From positions 58,289-122,288 of the forward strand of contig JAWKZG010000017.1 of assembly GCA_041396125.1 (NCBI GenBank): DNA of 64,000 nt, in the 5' to 3' direction. The notes under the pieces were generated by a model that saw nothing but the letters and a program-made list of their open reading frames with translations, searched no databases and was not told the origin of the DNA. Origin of the DNA: JAWKZG01 sp041396125. GTDB lineage: Bacteria; Pseudomonadota; Gammaproteobacteria; Competibacterales; Competibacteraceae. Below, in pieces: positions 56,842 through 64,000 of the stretch (positions are counted from its first letter, which is position 1; every line of letters begins with the position of its first letter). A program made the translations under genes and the position numbers.

Positions 56842-58360
56842 ATGTCAGCCGAAAATACCCTCGCCATCGCCCGCCAGACTATCCTGACCCCCACGGGTCT
56901 GGATGAAGGGCATTTGCAACAAGCGCTCGACCATCTTCTGGGACATGAGATTCACACCGGCGAGTTATATTTCCAGTTCTCCCGCAGCGAATCCTGGTCA
57001 CTGGAAGATGGCACGGTCAAGCAAGCCGCGCACAGCATCAGCAAAGGTGTCGGGGTGCGGGCCGTCAGCGGCGATAAAACCGGTTTCGCCTATTCCGAGG
57101 AGATCGAATCGCCGGCTCTGCTGAATGCAGCAGCGGCAGCACGCGCCATCGCTTCCACGGTGGCCAGAACGGTCAGGTGCCGGTTCGGCGTCAGTCCAGT
57201 CCGGCCTTGTTGTACCGCCCGCTGGATCCCATCGAATCACTCGACGCCGAACAGAAAGTCTCGCTCTTGCAAAAACTGATCGGGCCGCCCGCCAGCTAGA
57301 CCCGCGTGTTAAAGAAGTGGTAGTCAGTCTGAGCGGCGTTTTCGACACCATTCTGATCGCCCGTGCCGACGGCATGCTGGCGGCCGATGTACGCCCCTGG
57401 TGCGGCTGAATGTCAGCGTTATCGCCGATGAGAATGGCCGCCGTGAACAAGGTGGCAGCGGCGGTGGCGGGCGATTTTGACTACGATCATTTTATCTCCG
57501 GTGAGCATGCCCAGGGTTATGTTCAGGAGGCGGTCCGACAGGCTTTGCTCAAACTGGAGGCACAGCCTGCACCGGCTGGCACCATGACTGTCGTGCTCGG
57601 CCCCGGCTGGCCCGGTGTGCTGCTGCATGAAGCCATAGGTCACGGCCTGGAAGGCGATTTCAATCGCAAAGGCACATCGGCTTTCTCTGACCGGATCGGC
57701 CAAAAAGTTGCCTCCGAATTATGCACAGTGGTGGACGACGGCACGCTGCCGGATCGACGCGGCTCATTGAATATCGATGACGAAGGCACGCCCAGCCAGC
57801 ATACGGTGTTGATTGAAAACGGGATCTTAAAAGGTTATATGCAAGACACCCTGAATGCCCGTCTGATGAACACCAAGGCCACCGGCAACGGTCGCCGCCA
57901 GTCTTATGCCCACCTGCCGATGCCGCGCATGACCAATACCTTCATGCTGAACGGCCCGCACGAGCCGGAGGGAAATTATCCGCTCGGTCAAAAGGGTTGT
58001 ATGCCGTGAACTTCAACGGCGGTCAGGTCGATATCACCAATGGCAAGTTTGTGTTCGCAGCCAGCGAAGCCTATTTAATCGAAGACGGCAAAATTACAGC
58101 ACCCGTCAAAGGGGCAACACTGATCGGTAACGGCCCGGATGCGCTGACCCGCGTCAGCATGGTCGGCAATGATTTGCAGCTTGATCAAGGCATCGGCACC
58201 TGCGGCAAGAATGGTCAAAGGCGTACCGGTCGGTGTAGGTCAGCCCACCTTGCGCATTGACGGTCTGACCGTAGGCGGCACCAAAACCCGAGCCCCGCCT
58301 GATCCAGTCCCCATATTTCAGGGTACGCCAGCCATGCAAACAGGTTATCTTTTCCCGTAA
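56842..58360 (+). pseudogene. tldD: Metalloprotease TldD, with about seven frame breaks
   Basis: TldD, partner of TldE/PmbA in peptide maturation and CcdA degradation. The start at 56,842 (MSAENTLAIARQTILTPTGL) and most of the family sequence are visible, split over frames: LYFQFSRSESWSLEDGTVKQ, GVGVRAVSGDKTGFAYSEE; then RVKEVVVSLSGVFDT and GMLAADVRP; then GWPGVLLHEAIGHGLEGDF with the HExxxH zinc motif, GRRQSYAHLPMPRMTNTFML; then NFNGGQVDITNGKFVFAASE; and VGVGQPTLRIDGLTVGGT. Breaks are near 57,160, 57,285, 57,400, 57,475, 57,970, 57,990 and 58,215, mostly homopolymer changes. The family end is expected near 58,285; the stop at 58,360 is read-through. Confidence 0.85.
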
Positions 58361-58767
58361 ACCCATGCCGATCATCCGGATCTGGTGCGACTGGGTAAGC
58401 CGCCCAGTACTGGCCGATGGCCGGATCACGCACCGGCCCCGGAAGCGATCCGTTATATCGCCCGGTTCAGAGATATCGATGCGGCCAGAATGCATTTTCA
58501 CAATGCGCTATCGCGCACTCTGGTCGATATCGATAGCGGGCTGTACCGCGTCCCGCTGGCAGACGCTATAGCGACTATCGAAGCCTCGGACCTGCGGCAT
58601 GAACGAATCTGGCTGGACCCGGATTTGCCCGCCAGTACGCTACAGCAGGTGCAGGCGCTCATCACAGTCGCCGCCGCCGCCAGGATCGCAGCAGACGAAT
58701 CTGGAACGGCATCGGCCTGCTGGCACTGCTGTGGCTGCTTTTCAACGCACTGAGCAGTTTGCATTAG
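58283..58767 (+). pseudogene. Unrecognised C-tail-anchored protein, frame broken
   Basis: Between tldD and the aldo/keto reductase lies plus-strand coding-like sequence in three frames: PKPEPRLIQSPYFRVRQPCK (about 58,280-58,355), then ADHPDLVRLGKPPSTGRWPD through RDIDAARMHFHNALSRTL and HERIWLDPDLPASTLQQVQ (about 58,370-58,670), then RRRQDRSRRIWNGIGLLALL with a C-terminal hydrophobic helix to a TAG at 58,767. Indels near 58,360 and 58,675 would join them into about 160 residues with one membrane helix at the end. Codon choice looks real. I do not recognise the family, and the start is not identifiable. Confidence 0.5.
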
Positions 58768-58869
58768 CAGCTTGCTGCGTAGCAACATCAGCCCCGGAAT
58801 CCAGATCTTCGCAGCGTCACAATCTTCAATACACTCATACGAACACTATCCAACCAACAGGAGATCATT

Positions 58870-59859
58870 ATGCGTTATCGCCCATTGGGTCAATCCGGCA
58901 TCCAAACCTCAGTCGTGGCATTCGGTGCCTGGGCTATCGGCGGCTGGCGCTGGGGTGGCACTGACGCGCAGGCATCCGTGCAGGCTATCCAGGCTGGCCT
59001 GGATGCCGGCATCAATTTTATCGACACCGCAGCAGTGTATGGTTTCGGCCTGTCCGAAGAGCTGGTCGGTCAGGCTATTAAAGACCGGCCACGCGATCAG
59101 ATTGTCATCGCCACCAAATGCGGTCTGCGCTGGGATATCGAAACCTCACCCTGCATGCCAGTTCGGACGGTGAATATAAAAATTTACCGCACCCTGCAGC
59201 CCGAATCGATTCGCTGGGAAGTCGAACAAAGTCTGCGCCGACTGGGCACCGATTACATTGATCTGTACCAACCGCACTGGCTGGACCCGGTCACACCAAA
59301 CAGCGAGGCCATGGGCGCATTAATGGATTTAAAGGCGGAAGGCAAAATCCTGGCGATTGGCGTATGCAATGCCGGCGTCGATGCACTGGCTGAGTTCCGC
59401 GCCGTAGGGCCGTTGGACAGCGATCAGGAACGTTACAATATGCTGGAGCGGGAACGGGAGCTGGATAATCTGCCCTACTGCCAGGAGCACGGTCTGGCAT
59501 TTCTGGCCTATTCGCCAATGGCACAAGGTCTGCTGACCGGTAAAATCGGCCCGGAGCGGACCTTCCCGTCGGACGATATCCGCCACGGCAATCCCAAATT
59601 CAGCCCGGAAAACCGGCAGCGGGTCGCCGCCCTGCTCGCCCAACTGCAACCTATCGCGGATGCCAAACAAATCAGGATCGAGCATCTGACCCTGGCCTGG
59701 ACACTGGAACAGCCGGGCATGAGCCATGTCCTGGTCGGCGCCCGCAACCCTGAGCAGGCACGCAATAATGCGCTGGCCGGGGTGGTGGAATTCGATGCGA
59801 CGGAACGGGCCGAAATCGATCACATTGTGAATCGTTTTGCGGGCTTGGACCTTACTTAA
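58870..59859 (+). CDS. Aldo/keto reductase
   Basis: A 329-residue NAD(P)H-dependent aldo/keto reductase. The catalytic tetrad is visible: Asp in NFIDTAAVYGFGLSE with Tyr at YGFG, Lys in VIATKCGLRW, and His in YIDLYQPHWLDP. Cofactor-binding parts include YSPMAQGLLTGKIG and VLVGARNPEQARNN. Start MRYRPLGQSGIQTSVVAFG is typical. Family members reduce sugar aldehydes or other carbonyls; the substrate is unknown. It is the last chromosomal-core-like gene before the accessory region and is followed by a REP-like palindrome. Confidence 0.94.
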   Translation: MRYRPLGQSGIQTSVVAFGAWAIGGWRWGGTDAQASVQAIQAGLDAGINFIDTAAVYGFGLSEELVGQAIKDRPRDQIVIATKCGLRWDIETSPCMPVRTVNIKIYRTLQPESIRWEVEQSLRRLGTDYIDLYQPHWLDPVTPNSEAMGALMDLKAEGKILAIGVCNAGVDALAEFRAVGPLDSDQERYNMLERERELDNLPYCQEHGLAFLAYSPMAQGLLTGKIGPERTFPSDDIRHGNPKFSPENRQRVAALLAQLQPIADAKQIRIEHLTLAWTLEQPGMSHVLVGARNPEQARNNALAGVVEFDATERAEIDHIVNRFAGLDLT

Positions 59860-59994
59860 GTCACTGATTCAAAATCTAGTGCTGCCGCTCGGGACAGTCT
59901 GGCTTTATGGGTTGCCGATGCCATCATAACCTGATCAAGTTACGTAGCCTGAATGCAGCATGGAGAGGAATCTGAGACTATGAAGCGAGTTTAT

Positions 59995-60021
59995 CCCGGA
60001 TGCCATCTCATTCCATCCGGG
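59995..60021. repeat. REP-like palindrome CCCGGATG-N11-CATCCGGG
   Basis: A perfect 8-bp inverted repeat with an 11-base loop in the 310-bp gap after the aldo/keto reductase gene. Sequences of this type (imperfect palindromes around CATCCGGG) are common as dispersed repeats in gammaproteobacteria. Only one copy was seen in the window, so it is REP-like by form only. It could also act as a weak terminator. The rest of the gap (59,860-60,082) shows nothing else. Confidence 0.5.
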
Positions 60022-60082
60022 CTACTTGCTGTCATTTCTTCAAAAATAAACACACCGTTTGGCATGCTCTCTCCATTTCAAA

Positions 60083-60175
60083 GCTTAACGCTTCAATAAG
60101 CGGCAGCTGGAGGGAAGCGAAGCGTAGTGCAGGCTATCCGGCACCGAAGGCACGAAGTTGATTGATTTGTTATAA
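60083..60175 (-). repeat. attC-like site after HAD cassette
   Basis: On the minus strand the HAD gene's stop codon lies in TTATAAC, resembling the R'' box of Vibrio-type attC sites, and 86 bases later GTTAAGC matches the R' consensus GTTRRRY. The 93-bp length is in the attC range, but inner-arm pairing is weak. Supported mainly by end boxes and cassette context. Confidence 0.45.
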
Positions 60176-60838
60176 AGCTGTTTGCACAAAGTGCTCAATC
60201 TCGTTTGCCAGGTTATACATATTGCTGAATGTGTGATGTACACCAGCCTCAAGGAGTATTTTTTCGTCCATTAGCTCAGTGTATCCGAATACCGTCATAC
60301 CTGCGGAAACACCACCCGCTACACCCAATGGACTATCCTCGATAACCAAGCACTTTGATGGATTAAGAACCCCCATTTTACTTGCAGCATGTAGATAAAT
60401 ATCTGGGAACGGCTTTCCACGTTCAACCTCTGATGTGCTATAAAGTCTACCTTCAAAGTACTGAAGTAATTTTGTTTTACCTAAAGTAATTTGCATTTTT
60501 TCATGAGACCCACTCGATGCAACACAAAACGGCATAGATATTTCAGTTATAGCTTTTTCTATGCCTGAAACAGCGACAACTGAAGTAGAGAGTGCGTAGT
60601 TTATTTCGTCTTTATAGCGTTGTTCCAAGTGACGAGGTGGTTCTTCCCCAAGCATGTCTTTAATGATAGCCATACATTGACTTGAAGAATGGCCAACGAA
60701 TGTCTGAAACATATCATCCAGACTGAAATCGAAACCACATTCCTCGTTAAGAACTCTTGCAAATACTTCATTTGCAATCCTTTCACTATCAACCAGAACG
60801 CCATCACAATCGAATATTACTAGTTCAAAATGGCTCAT
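60170..60838 (-). CDS. HAD-family phosphatase (beta-phosphoglucomutase-like), cassette gene
   Basis: A 222-residue haloacid-dehalogenase-like hydrolase. Motif I is VIFDCDGVLVDSERI (nucleophile and acid Asp near residues 10 and 12), motif II VASSGSHEKM, Lys in GKPFPDIYLHAA and motif IV CLVIEDSPLGVAG. The helical cap lies at about 17-85. It resembles phosphoglycolate phosphatase / beta-phosphoglucomutase-type enzymes; substrate unknown. Its composition is clearly more A/T-rich than the core genes. The stop codon lies inside an attC-like R'' box, and another attC-like site ends 15 bases before its start, so it looks like an integron cassette. Confidence 0.9.
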   Translation of the reverse strand: MSHFELVIFDCDGVLVDSERIANEVFARVLNEECGFDFSLDDMFQTFVGHSSSQCMAIIKDMLGEEPPRHLEQRYKDEINYALSTSVVAVSGIEKAITEISMPFCVASSGSHEKMQITLGKTKLLQYFEGRLYSTSEVERGKPFPDIYLHAASKMGVLNPSKCLVIEDSPLGVAGGVSAGMTVFGYTELMDEKILLEAGVHHTFSNMYNLANEIEHFVQTAL

Positions 60839-60853
60839 ATAATACGGGAAACC

Positions 60854-60938
60854 TTATAACGCAAAGTTAACCCGCGCTTGACGGCAACTGACCGAAGTGG
60901 CAGCGCGGTTAAGCGTCGGGTTCAACGACTTATTGGAC
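60854..60938 (-). repeat. attC-like site between GFA and HAD genes
   Basis: On the minus strand the element runs from GTCCAAT (R''-like) to GTTATAA (R'-like, Vibrio-type), 85 bp. Inside it TTAACCGCGCT (complement of 60,902-60,912) pairs with AGCGCGGGTTAA (60,867-60,878) to form an 11-bp stem with one unpaired base, as in the imperfect hairpins of attC. Its position between two same-strand genes supports the call. Confidence 0.55.
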
Positions 60939-60967
60939 GTATTCGCTATTGAATAGTTACCCGACGG

Positions 60968-61438
60968 CTATTTTCCCAAAGCCGTCTTATAGCGAACGAT
61001 GTTCTGCTCGGACCAGTAATCCGACCTTTTGTAATATTCATCGACTACCGATCGCTCGCGCGCCAAATTCACCCAGGGCTGCTTTGTTGAAGTGAATATA
61101 TGTATATCCGGAGGAAATGTCTGGGGATTATCTAGCGTTCCTATTCGTACGAAATGTACTGCATCTTTCGCCACGCTGTAATTGCTCCACAACGCTATAT
61201 GGCAGATTGAGCACTGAGTAATCCGTTGCCCACCGCCACTGTTAGACGGCGTTTCTATTACTTCTGTTTTTCCCTTAAGCAATTTAACTTCAGTTGCTTC
61301 AATTAATCCGTTCACCGCAAAAGCCGAACCCGACTCTCTTTGGCACCAGCTACAATGACAACAATGCACAATCATCGGCTCGCGCAACAGCTCGTATCGG
61401 ACTTCGCCACAGGTGCAGCCACCTTGGTGTCTCGCCAT
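60968..61438 (-). CDS. GFA family (glutathione-dependent formaldehyde-activating-like) protein
   Basis: A 156-residue zinc protein of the GFA/CENP-V family. The metal-binding cysteines are visible: GGCTCGEVRYE (positions about 8 and 10), HCCHCSWCQRESG (about 27-33) and TQCSICHIALWSN (about 96-99). Family members were named for S-hydroxymethylglutathione synthesis, but most have unknown roles, and they are frequent among integron-cassette and environmental proteins. It starts with MARHQGGCTCG, preceded by GGTTTAGGC, which resembles a cassette R' box. Same strand as its neighbours. Confidence 0.9.
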   Translation of the reverse strand: MARHQGGCTCGEVRYELLREPMIVHCCHCSWCQRESGSAFAVNGLIEATEVKLLKGKTEVIETPSNSGGGQRITQCSICHIALWSNYSVAKDAVHFVRIGTLDNPQTFPPDIHIFTSTKQPWVNLARERSVVDEYYKRSDYWSEQNIVRYKTALGK

Positions 61439-61504
61439 TATCTTGCCTAAACCGTTCCAGTTAACTCAGATATTTCAAACACGCCCAGCTCGGGATTTGA
61501 CGAG

Positions 61505-61562
61505 CAGGTTCTACGCAATTATAGCGCGTAGCGCTAATAATAAAGCAGGTTCTGTCAGGGTC
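61505..61562. repeat. Direct repeat copy 1, flanking the SRPBCC gene
   Basis: First copy of a repeat of about 58 bp (CAGGTTCTACGCAATTATAG, then GCGCGTAGCGC and AGCAGGTTCTG). Aligned without gaps to copy 2 at 62,822 it matches at 40 of the first 48 positions. The core AGCGC-GT-AGCGCT can form a small hairpin. Confidence 0.7.
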
Positions 61563-61631
61563 GAACAGCTCGGTTCGAGCCGTACAGCGGCTACCACCGG
61601 GCAGTAACGGCGGATGAGGTATCCATAACTA

Positions 61632-62675
61632 TCAATGCTTTGATTCCGCTTCAGCGACTGCTGAATCCATTCTCTTAGCTAGCTCTTCTGGCGCTGAGGC
61701 TTTCTCACTGCGGCCTTTATACAATCCAAGGAGCATATCCAAGAAATCCCGTCCAAAGAATCGGGCCACGGGTACAGCATAGAAATTAACACTCGAGGTA
61801 ACGCGATAATGTGCGATAACTTCGAGGCGGGTTACAGACTCTGACAGTGCATAGAGATTAAAGGTGGTGTCTCTGAGGTTAAAGTATCGTCCCCCGATCT
61901 CAACATGTTCATCCATTGAGCCTGCGGGGAAAGAACCCTCGTCAAACTGGTAACTCCATGTGATCGATTTATTTTCGATCTGTTCCGAGACTCTGCCCTT
62001 AAAGTGGACACCCTTTTCCCATGTGGAATATCGAATGATATCGTTGCCAGAGACGCGATTTACCCCTTCTATGGGTTTCGGAACGCCGATCAGATGAGCA
62101 AAACTAAACGGGAGTTCCGTTGGGCTTATCGCGCGCGCATCGATAATCTGATTCCAAATGACGCTCGCTGATGCATTAATCTCAATCGCTCTGCGGATTT
62201 CTTCTTCGTTGTTATCGAGTGAACCCTGTCCTTCTCCGATAATGACTAATAAGGGAAGGAGCGCCGTGGCTTTTAAGGTCACTGAATTGCGTTTAACTAT
62301 TTTTAATGAATAGCGCATAGCCAAGCCACCGATACTGCCGCAAGCGAGAAACAGCGGCGTCATCAAGGCAATGCAGATAGAACCTTCAAGCAAAGTAATC
62401 GCACAACCGAGCATCATCAAGGCAATAGCCGCCCACGGCGCGATAATGCAATACGAAAGCTTCGGGTCGTTATGCCGTGCCCCGTATACCGTCAGGCCAC
62501 CGATCACAAGCGGGGTTACGATCAAAAACGCAACCGACATTACGCCCTGGAAGAATTCTGGCAACATATCGAAGAACACCCGGAGGAATATTCCGTATGC
62601 CGCGCCAGCAGCTACCCACGGCAGCCATCCGAACTCAGAACGCTTGTGTGATTGGCTTTCTGAACCAGATGGCAT
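61632..62675 (-). CDS. Membrane protein with C-terminal SRPBCC-like domain
   Basis: A 347-residue protein. Residues about 15-150 contain four to five hydrophobic helices (WLPWVAAGAAYGIFLRVFFD, FLIVTPLVIGGLTVYGA, IMLGCAITLLEGSICIALMT-type segments). The C-terminal part (about 165-335) reads like a START/SRPBCC lipid-pocket domain: IEINASASVIWNQIIDARAI, VHFKGRVSEQIENKSITWSY and LYALSESVTRLEVIAHYRVT. Such domains bind hydrophobic ligands; the function here is unknown. GAGAGGT precedes the start, but no attC-type box does. It lies between two direct repeats and is on the same strand as the cassette genes. Confidence 0.8.
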   Translation of the reverse strand: MPSGSESQSHKRSEFGWLPWVAAGAAYGIFLRVFFDMLPEFFQGVMSVAFLIVTPLVIGGLTVYGARHNDPKLSYCIIAPWAAIALMMLGCAITLLEGSICIALMTPLFLACGSIGGLAMRYSLKIVKRNSVTLKATALLPLLVIIGEGQGSLDNNEEEIRRAIEINASASVIWNQIIDARAISPTELPFSFAHLIGVPKPIEGVNRVSGNDIIRYSTWEKGVHFKGRVSEQIENKSITWSYQFDEGSFPAGSMDEHVEIGGRYFNLRDTTFNLYALSESVTRLEVIAHYRVTSSVNFYAVPVARFFGRDFLDMLLGLYKGRSEKASAPEELAKRMDSAVAEAESKH

Positions 62676-62821
62676 AGTTATCGTACCTCTCGTGCTATCG
62701 ATATAGCTGTATCAAAGTCATTTACGAAGAATCACAGCACTACGCTGTAACTGTGCACGGTCAAATTCGGACCACCCAGACGCTGCCTCATTCTTGTGCA
62801 GCGAAATTGCGAATTAACCGA

Positions 62822-62878
62822 CAGGTTCTGCGGGATTATTGCGCGTAGCGCTGAAAATAGAGCAGGTTTAACCGGGTC
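62822..62878. repeat. Direct repeat copy 2, flanking the SRPBCC gene
   Basis: Second copy of the repeat at 61,505 (CAGGTTCTGCGGGATTATTG, then CGCGTAGCGC and AGCAGGTTTAA), in the same orientation and 1.3 kb away, upstream of the SRPBCC gene. The remaining gap 62,676-62,940 shows no gene. Confidence 0.7.
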
Positions 62879-62942
62879 AGCATAGTACCACGCCCCGTGA
62901 CGGCTAAGCGTGAGCACATCCGCTGCAACGGCTTGTATACGG

Positions 62943-63140
62943 CAGCTTGAGCTGGCAGCTCTAAACCGTTTCCATGGCGAGCCGAACGAGCTGTCGGTGG
63001 CCAATCTGAAAAACTTCTCGGCCGCCGCACGCGATCTTCACACCGTGCAACCGGCGGTCAGTCGTCAGGTTGCGGATCTCGAGAGTGAACTCGGGGTGAG
63101 CCTCTTCCGGCGCAGCACCCGGAAGGTAAAATTAGTCGAT
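62943..63140 (+). pseudogene. LysR-family regulator N-terminal remnant
   Basis: A fragment of about 65 codons encoding the DNA-binding end of a LysR-type regulator: QLELAALNRF, then NLKNFSAAARDLHTVQPAVS and RQVADLESELGVSLFRRSTR. An insertion of about seven codons (HGEPNEL) separates the first two parts. After RKVKL the family sequence ends abruptly and the DNA becomes the 3' end of the opposite-strand MreB-like gene. It therefore looks like a leftover of a larger gene broken by rearrangement. It is the only plus-strand element in the cassette stretch. Confidence 0.75.
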
Positions 63141-63544
63141 CACCACCGAGTTGCACTATCGATCGGAGCGCGTCCAGCCTTTTTGGTGACTTCTTCATCT
63201 GAAAGCTCATGCCCTTCCCAGACGATAACTCTTCTTGCTCCGGCTCCAGCAGCCAACTCCAGTAGGACTCGTTCTTCGACTTCGCTCAAGCCCTTCTCAA
63301 CTTTTTCCATCGGCTGGATGACCACGATTGGATTTGGAGAAAACCACCTGTTTTGGTGCAATTGCTTCATTGCACGCTTCAGAACATTTTCCGCTATGGA
63401 AAACGTTCCTACGAGCAATCGCTCCGTAGCGAACGACTCGTTGCTTACCGCTATCTCGGACTTTCCCGACTCGATATGTTTTAGCTCAAATCGATTTGAA
63501 AAGACTTTCACATAAACCGTATTCGCAAAAAGCTTCTCGATCAT
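63140..63544 (-). CDS. Small MreB-like (actin-fold subdomain) protein, 3' end probably replaced
   Basis: A 134-residue protein from the ATG at 63,544 (MIEKLFANTVYVKVFSNRFE). The segment RLLVGTFSIAENVLKRAMKQ followed by SPNPIVVIQPMEKVEKGLSE and EERVLLELAAGAGARRVIVW resembles the N-terminal subdomain of MreB, where P-R-V-V-I-C-V-P...ER-A-I...A-G-A-R-E-V-F-L-I-E occurs. It lacks the rest of an actin fold. The last residues (APIDSATRW) are probably derived from the joined LysR-containing DNA, so the natural C-terminus may be lost. An attC-like site lies just before its start. Confidence 0.6.
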   Translation of the reverse strand: MIEKLFANTVYVKVFSNRFELKHIESGKSEIAVSNESFATERLLVGTFSIAENVLKRAMKQLHQNRWFSPNPIVVIQPMEKVEKGLSEVEERVLLELAAGAGARRVIVWEGHELSDEEVTKKAGRAPIDSATRW

Positions 63545-63550
63545 TTTTAC

Positions 63551-63651
63551 GCATAACATCATGTATAAGCAGTACTTACGGCCGACGCACGCTCTGAGAT
63601 GCTCATGGTTATGTGCTGGCCGCAAGTGTCGGTTTTATGCAACCGTTAGGC
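63551..63651 (-). repeat. attC-like recombination site
   Basis: The clearest attC candidate, 101 bp. On the minus strand it runs from GCCTAAC (63,645-63,651), a perfect RYYYAAC box that contains the stop codon of the upstream methyltransferase gene, to GTTATGC (63,551-63,557), a Vibrio-type R' box seven bases before the MreB-like gene. ACTTGCGGCC and GGCCGTAAGT inside pair at nine of ten positions as a hairpin. Confidence 0.65.
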
Positions 63652-64000
63652 CTGCACATTGAAAGCCTTGGTTCGTAAATTTTGCGCAATCTGATCCAGA
63701 TGTGTATCCCAAGTGCCACAGCAACCGCCAAAAATATCCATGTGCGGGTATCGCTCAGCCAAACTTGCTACTTGCTGACCCAGCTCTACCGGATTTCCAT
63801 CCTCAAGATGACCAATCTTGCAAAGGCTAATCTTATCCATCACAGAAGCGTTCGGTCTTACTCCACGCACTCTGAGTATCCAGTCTGCGTTATCCAAGGC
63901 TGGTTCGTACTCCAGTGGATGAACGCAGTTGACCATATAAAATGCAGTTGATGATCCGGTCGCAGCATCAATAGTATCAATAGCTTCTGATAGTGATGGA
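63646..64000 (-). CDS. Homocysteine S-methyltransferase, C-terminal part
   Basis: The last 117 codons of a gene that enters from the right edge. The sequence contains the zinc-site elements of homocysteine S-methyltransferases: FYMVNCVHPLEYEPAL with the first Cys, VRGVRPNASVMDK, and the C-terminal FGGCCGTWDTHLDQIA with the Cys pair. It would methylate homocysteine from S-methylmethionine or a related donor. The stop TAA is embedded in the GCCTAAC box of an attC-like site, the arrangement expected for the end of an integron cassette gene. Confidence 0.85.
   Translation of the reverse strand, partial: PSLSEAIDTIDAATGSSTAFYMVNCVHPLEYEPALDNADWILRVRGVRPNASVMDKISLCKIGHLEDGNPVELGQQVASLAERYPHMDIFGGCCGTWDTHLDQIAQNLRTKAFNVQA

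Overview
The window reads as chromosomal DNA of a free-living, probably aquatic gammaproteobacterium. The clearest marker is the minus-strand block ligA - zipA - smc (22.9-29.7 kb); ZipA is restricted to gammaproteobacteria. A PilU-type ATPase, HiPIP, XseA, TldD and RibBX with a degenerate second domain, TRAP and ABC uptake systems, and IPTL-CTERM-like surface proteins fit this. Genus cannot be fixed from sequence alone. No rRNA, tRNA, CRISPR array, phage or transposase was seen.

Layout. 0-6.2 kb: sugar or acid-sugar uptake (start of an enolase-superfamily dehydratase, two LacI regulators, xylFH plus a one-domain xylG). 6.2-8.9 kb: cardiolipin synthase and an N-carbamoyl-amino-acid-hydrolase-like amidase. 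9.0-13.4 kb: a three-gene unit of PaaK/CapK-like adenylating enzyme, giant glycine-rich beta-helix protein with an IPTL-CTERM-like tail, and sulfotransferase. 13.5-15.8 kb: an amidase and an FHA-GGDEF diguanylate cyclase. 15.9-22.8 kb: a catabolic unit with a TRAP transporter, tartrate-dehydrogenase-like enzyme, hydroxypyruvate-reductase-like enzyme and amidase. 22.9-30.9 kb: ligA, zipA, smc, pilU. 31.2-34.8 kb: histidine kinase, double-receiver regulator, PilZ protein, LysR. 34.9-37.0 kb: a secreted protein with six peptidoglycan-binding modules. 37.1-45.5 kb: an opp/dpp-type ABC transporter with two imidazolonepropionase-like amidohydrolases. 45.5-50.4 kb: NUDIX, ribBA, Fe-alcohol dehydrogenase, a membrane protein and a second IPTL-CTERM-like protein. 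50.8-59.9 kb: sirtuin, xseA, M23 peptidase, HiPIP, two cytochrome-P460-like proteins, a PQQ-type propeller, tldD and an aldo/keto reductase. 60.0-64.0 kb: an accessory stretch that looks like a chromosomal-integron cassette array (HAD phosphatase, GFA protein, MreB-like protein, homocysteine methyltransferase, with attC-like sites), interrupted by a SRPBCC gene between direct repeats and a LysR remnant.

A caution for any user: many genes in 16-20, 39-45 and 52-59 kb are broken by one-base indels, mostly in short homopolymers and some in housekeeping genes (xseA, tldD). This looks more like uncorrected sequencing error than decay. For these genes I give the whole reconstructed span, label it pseudogene, and state where the frame breaks. 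Two lesions are nonsense substitutions (oppC, dctM) and may be real.
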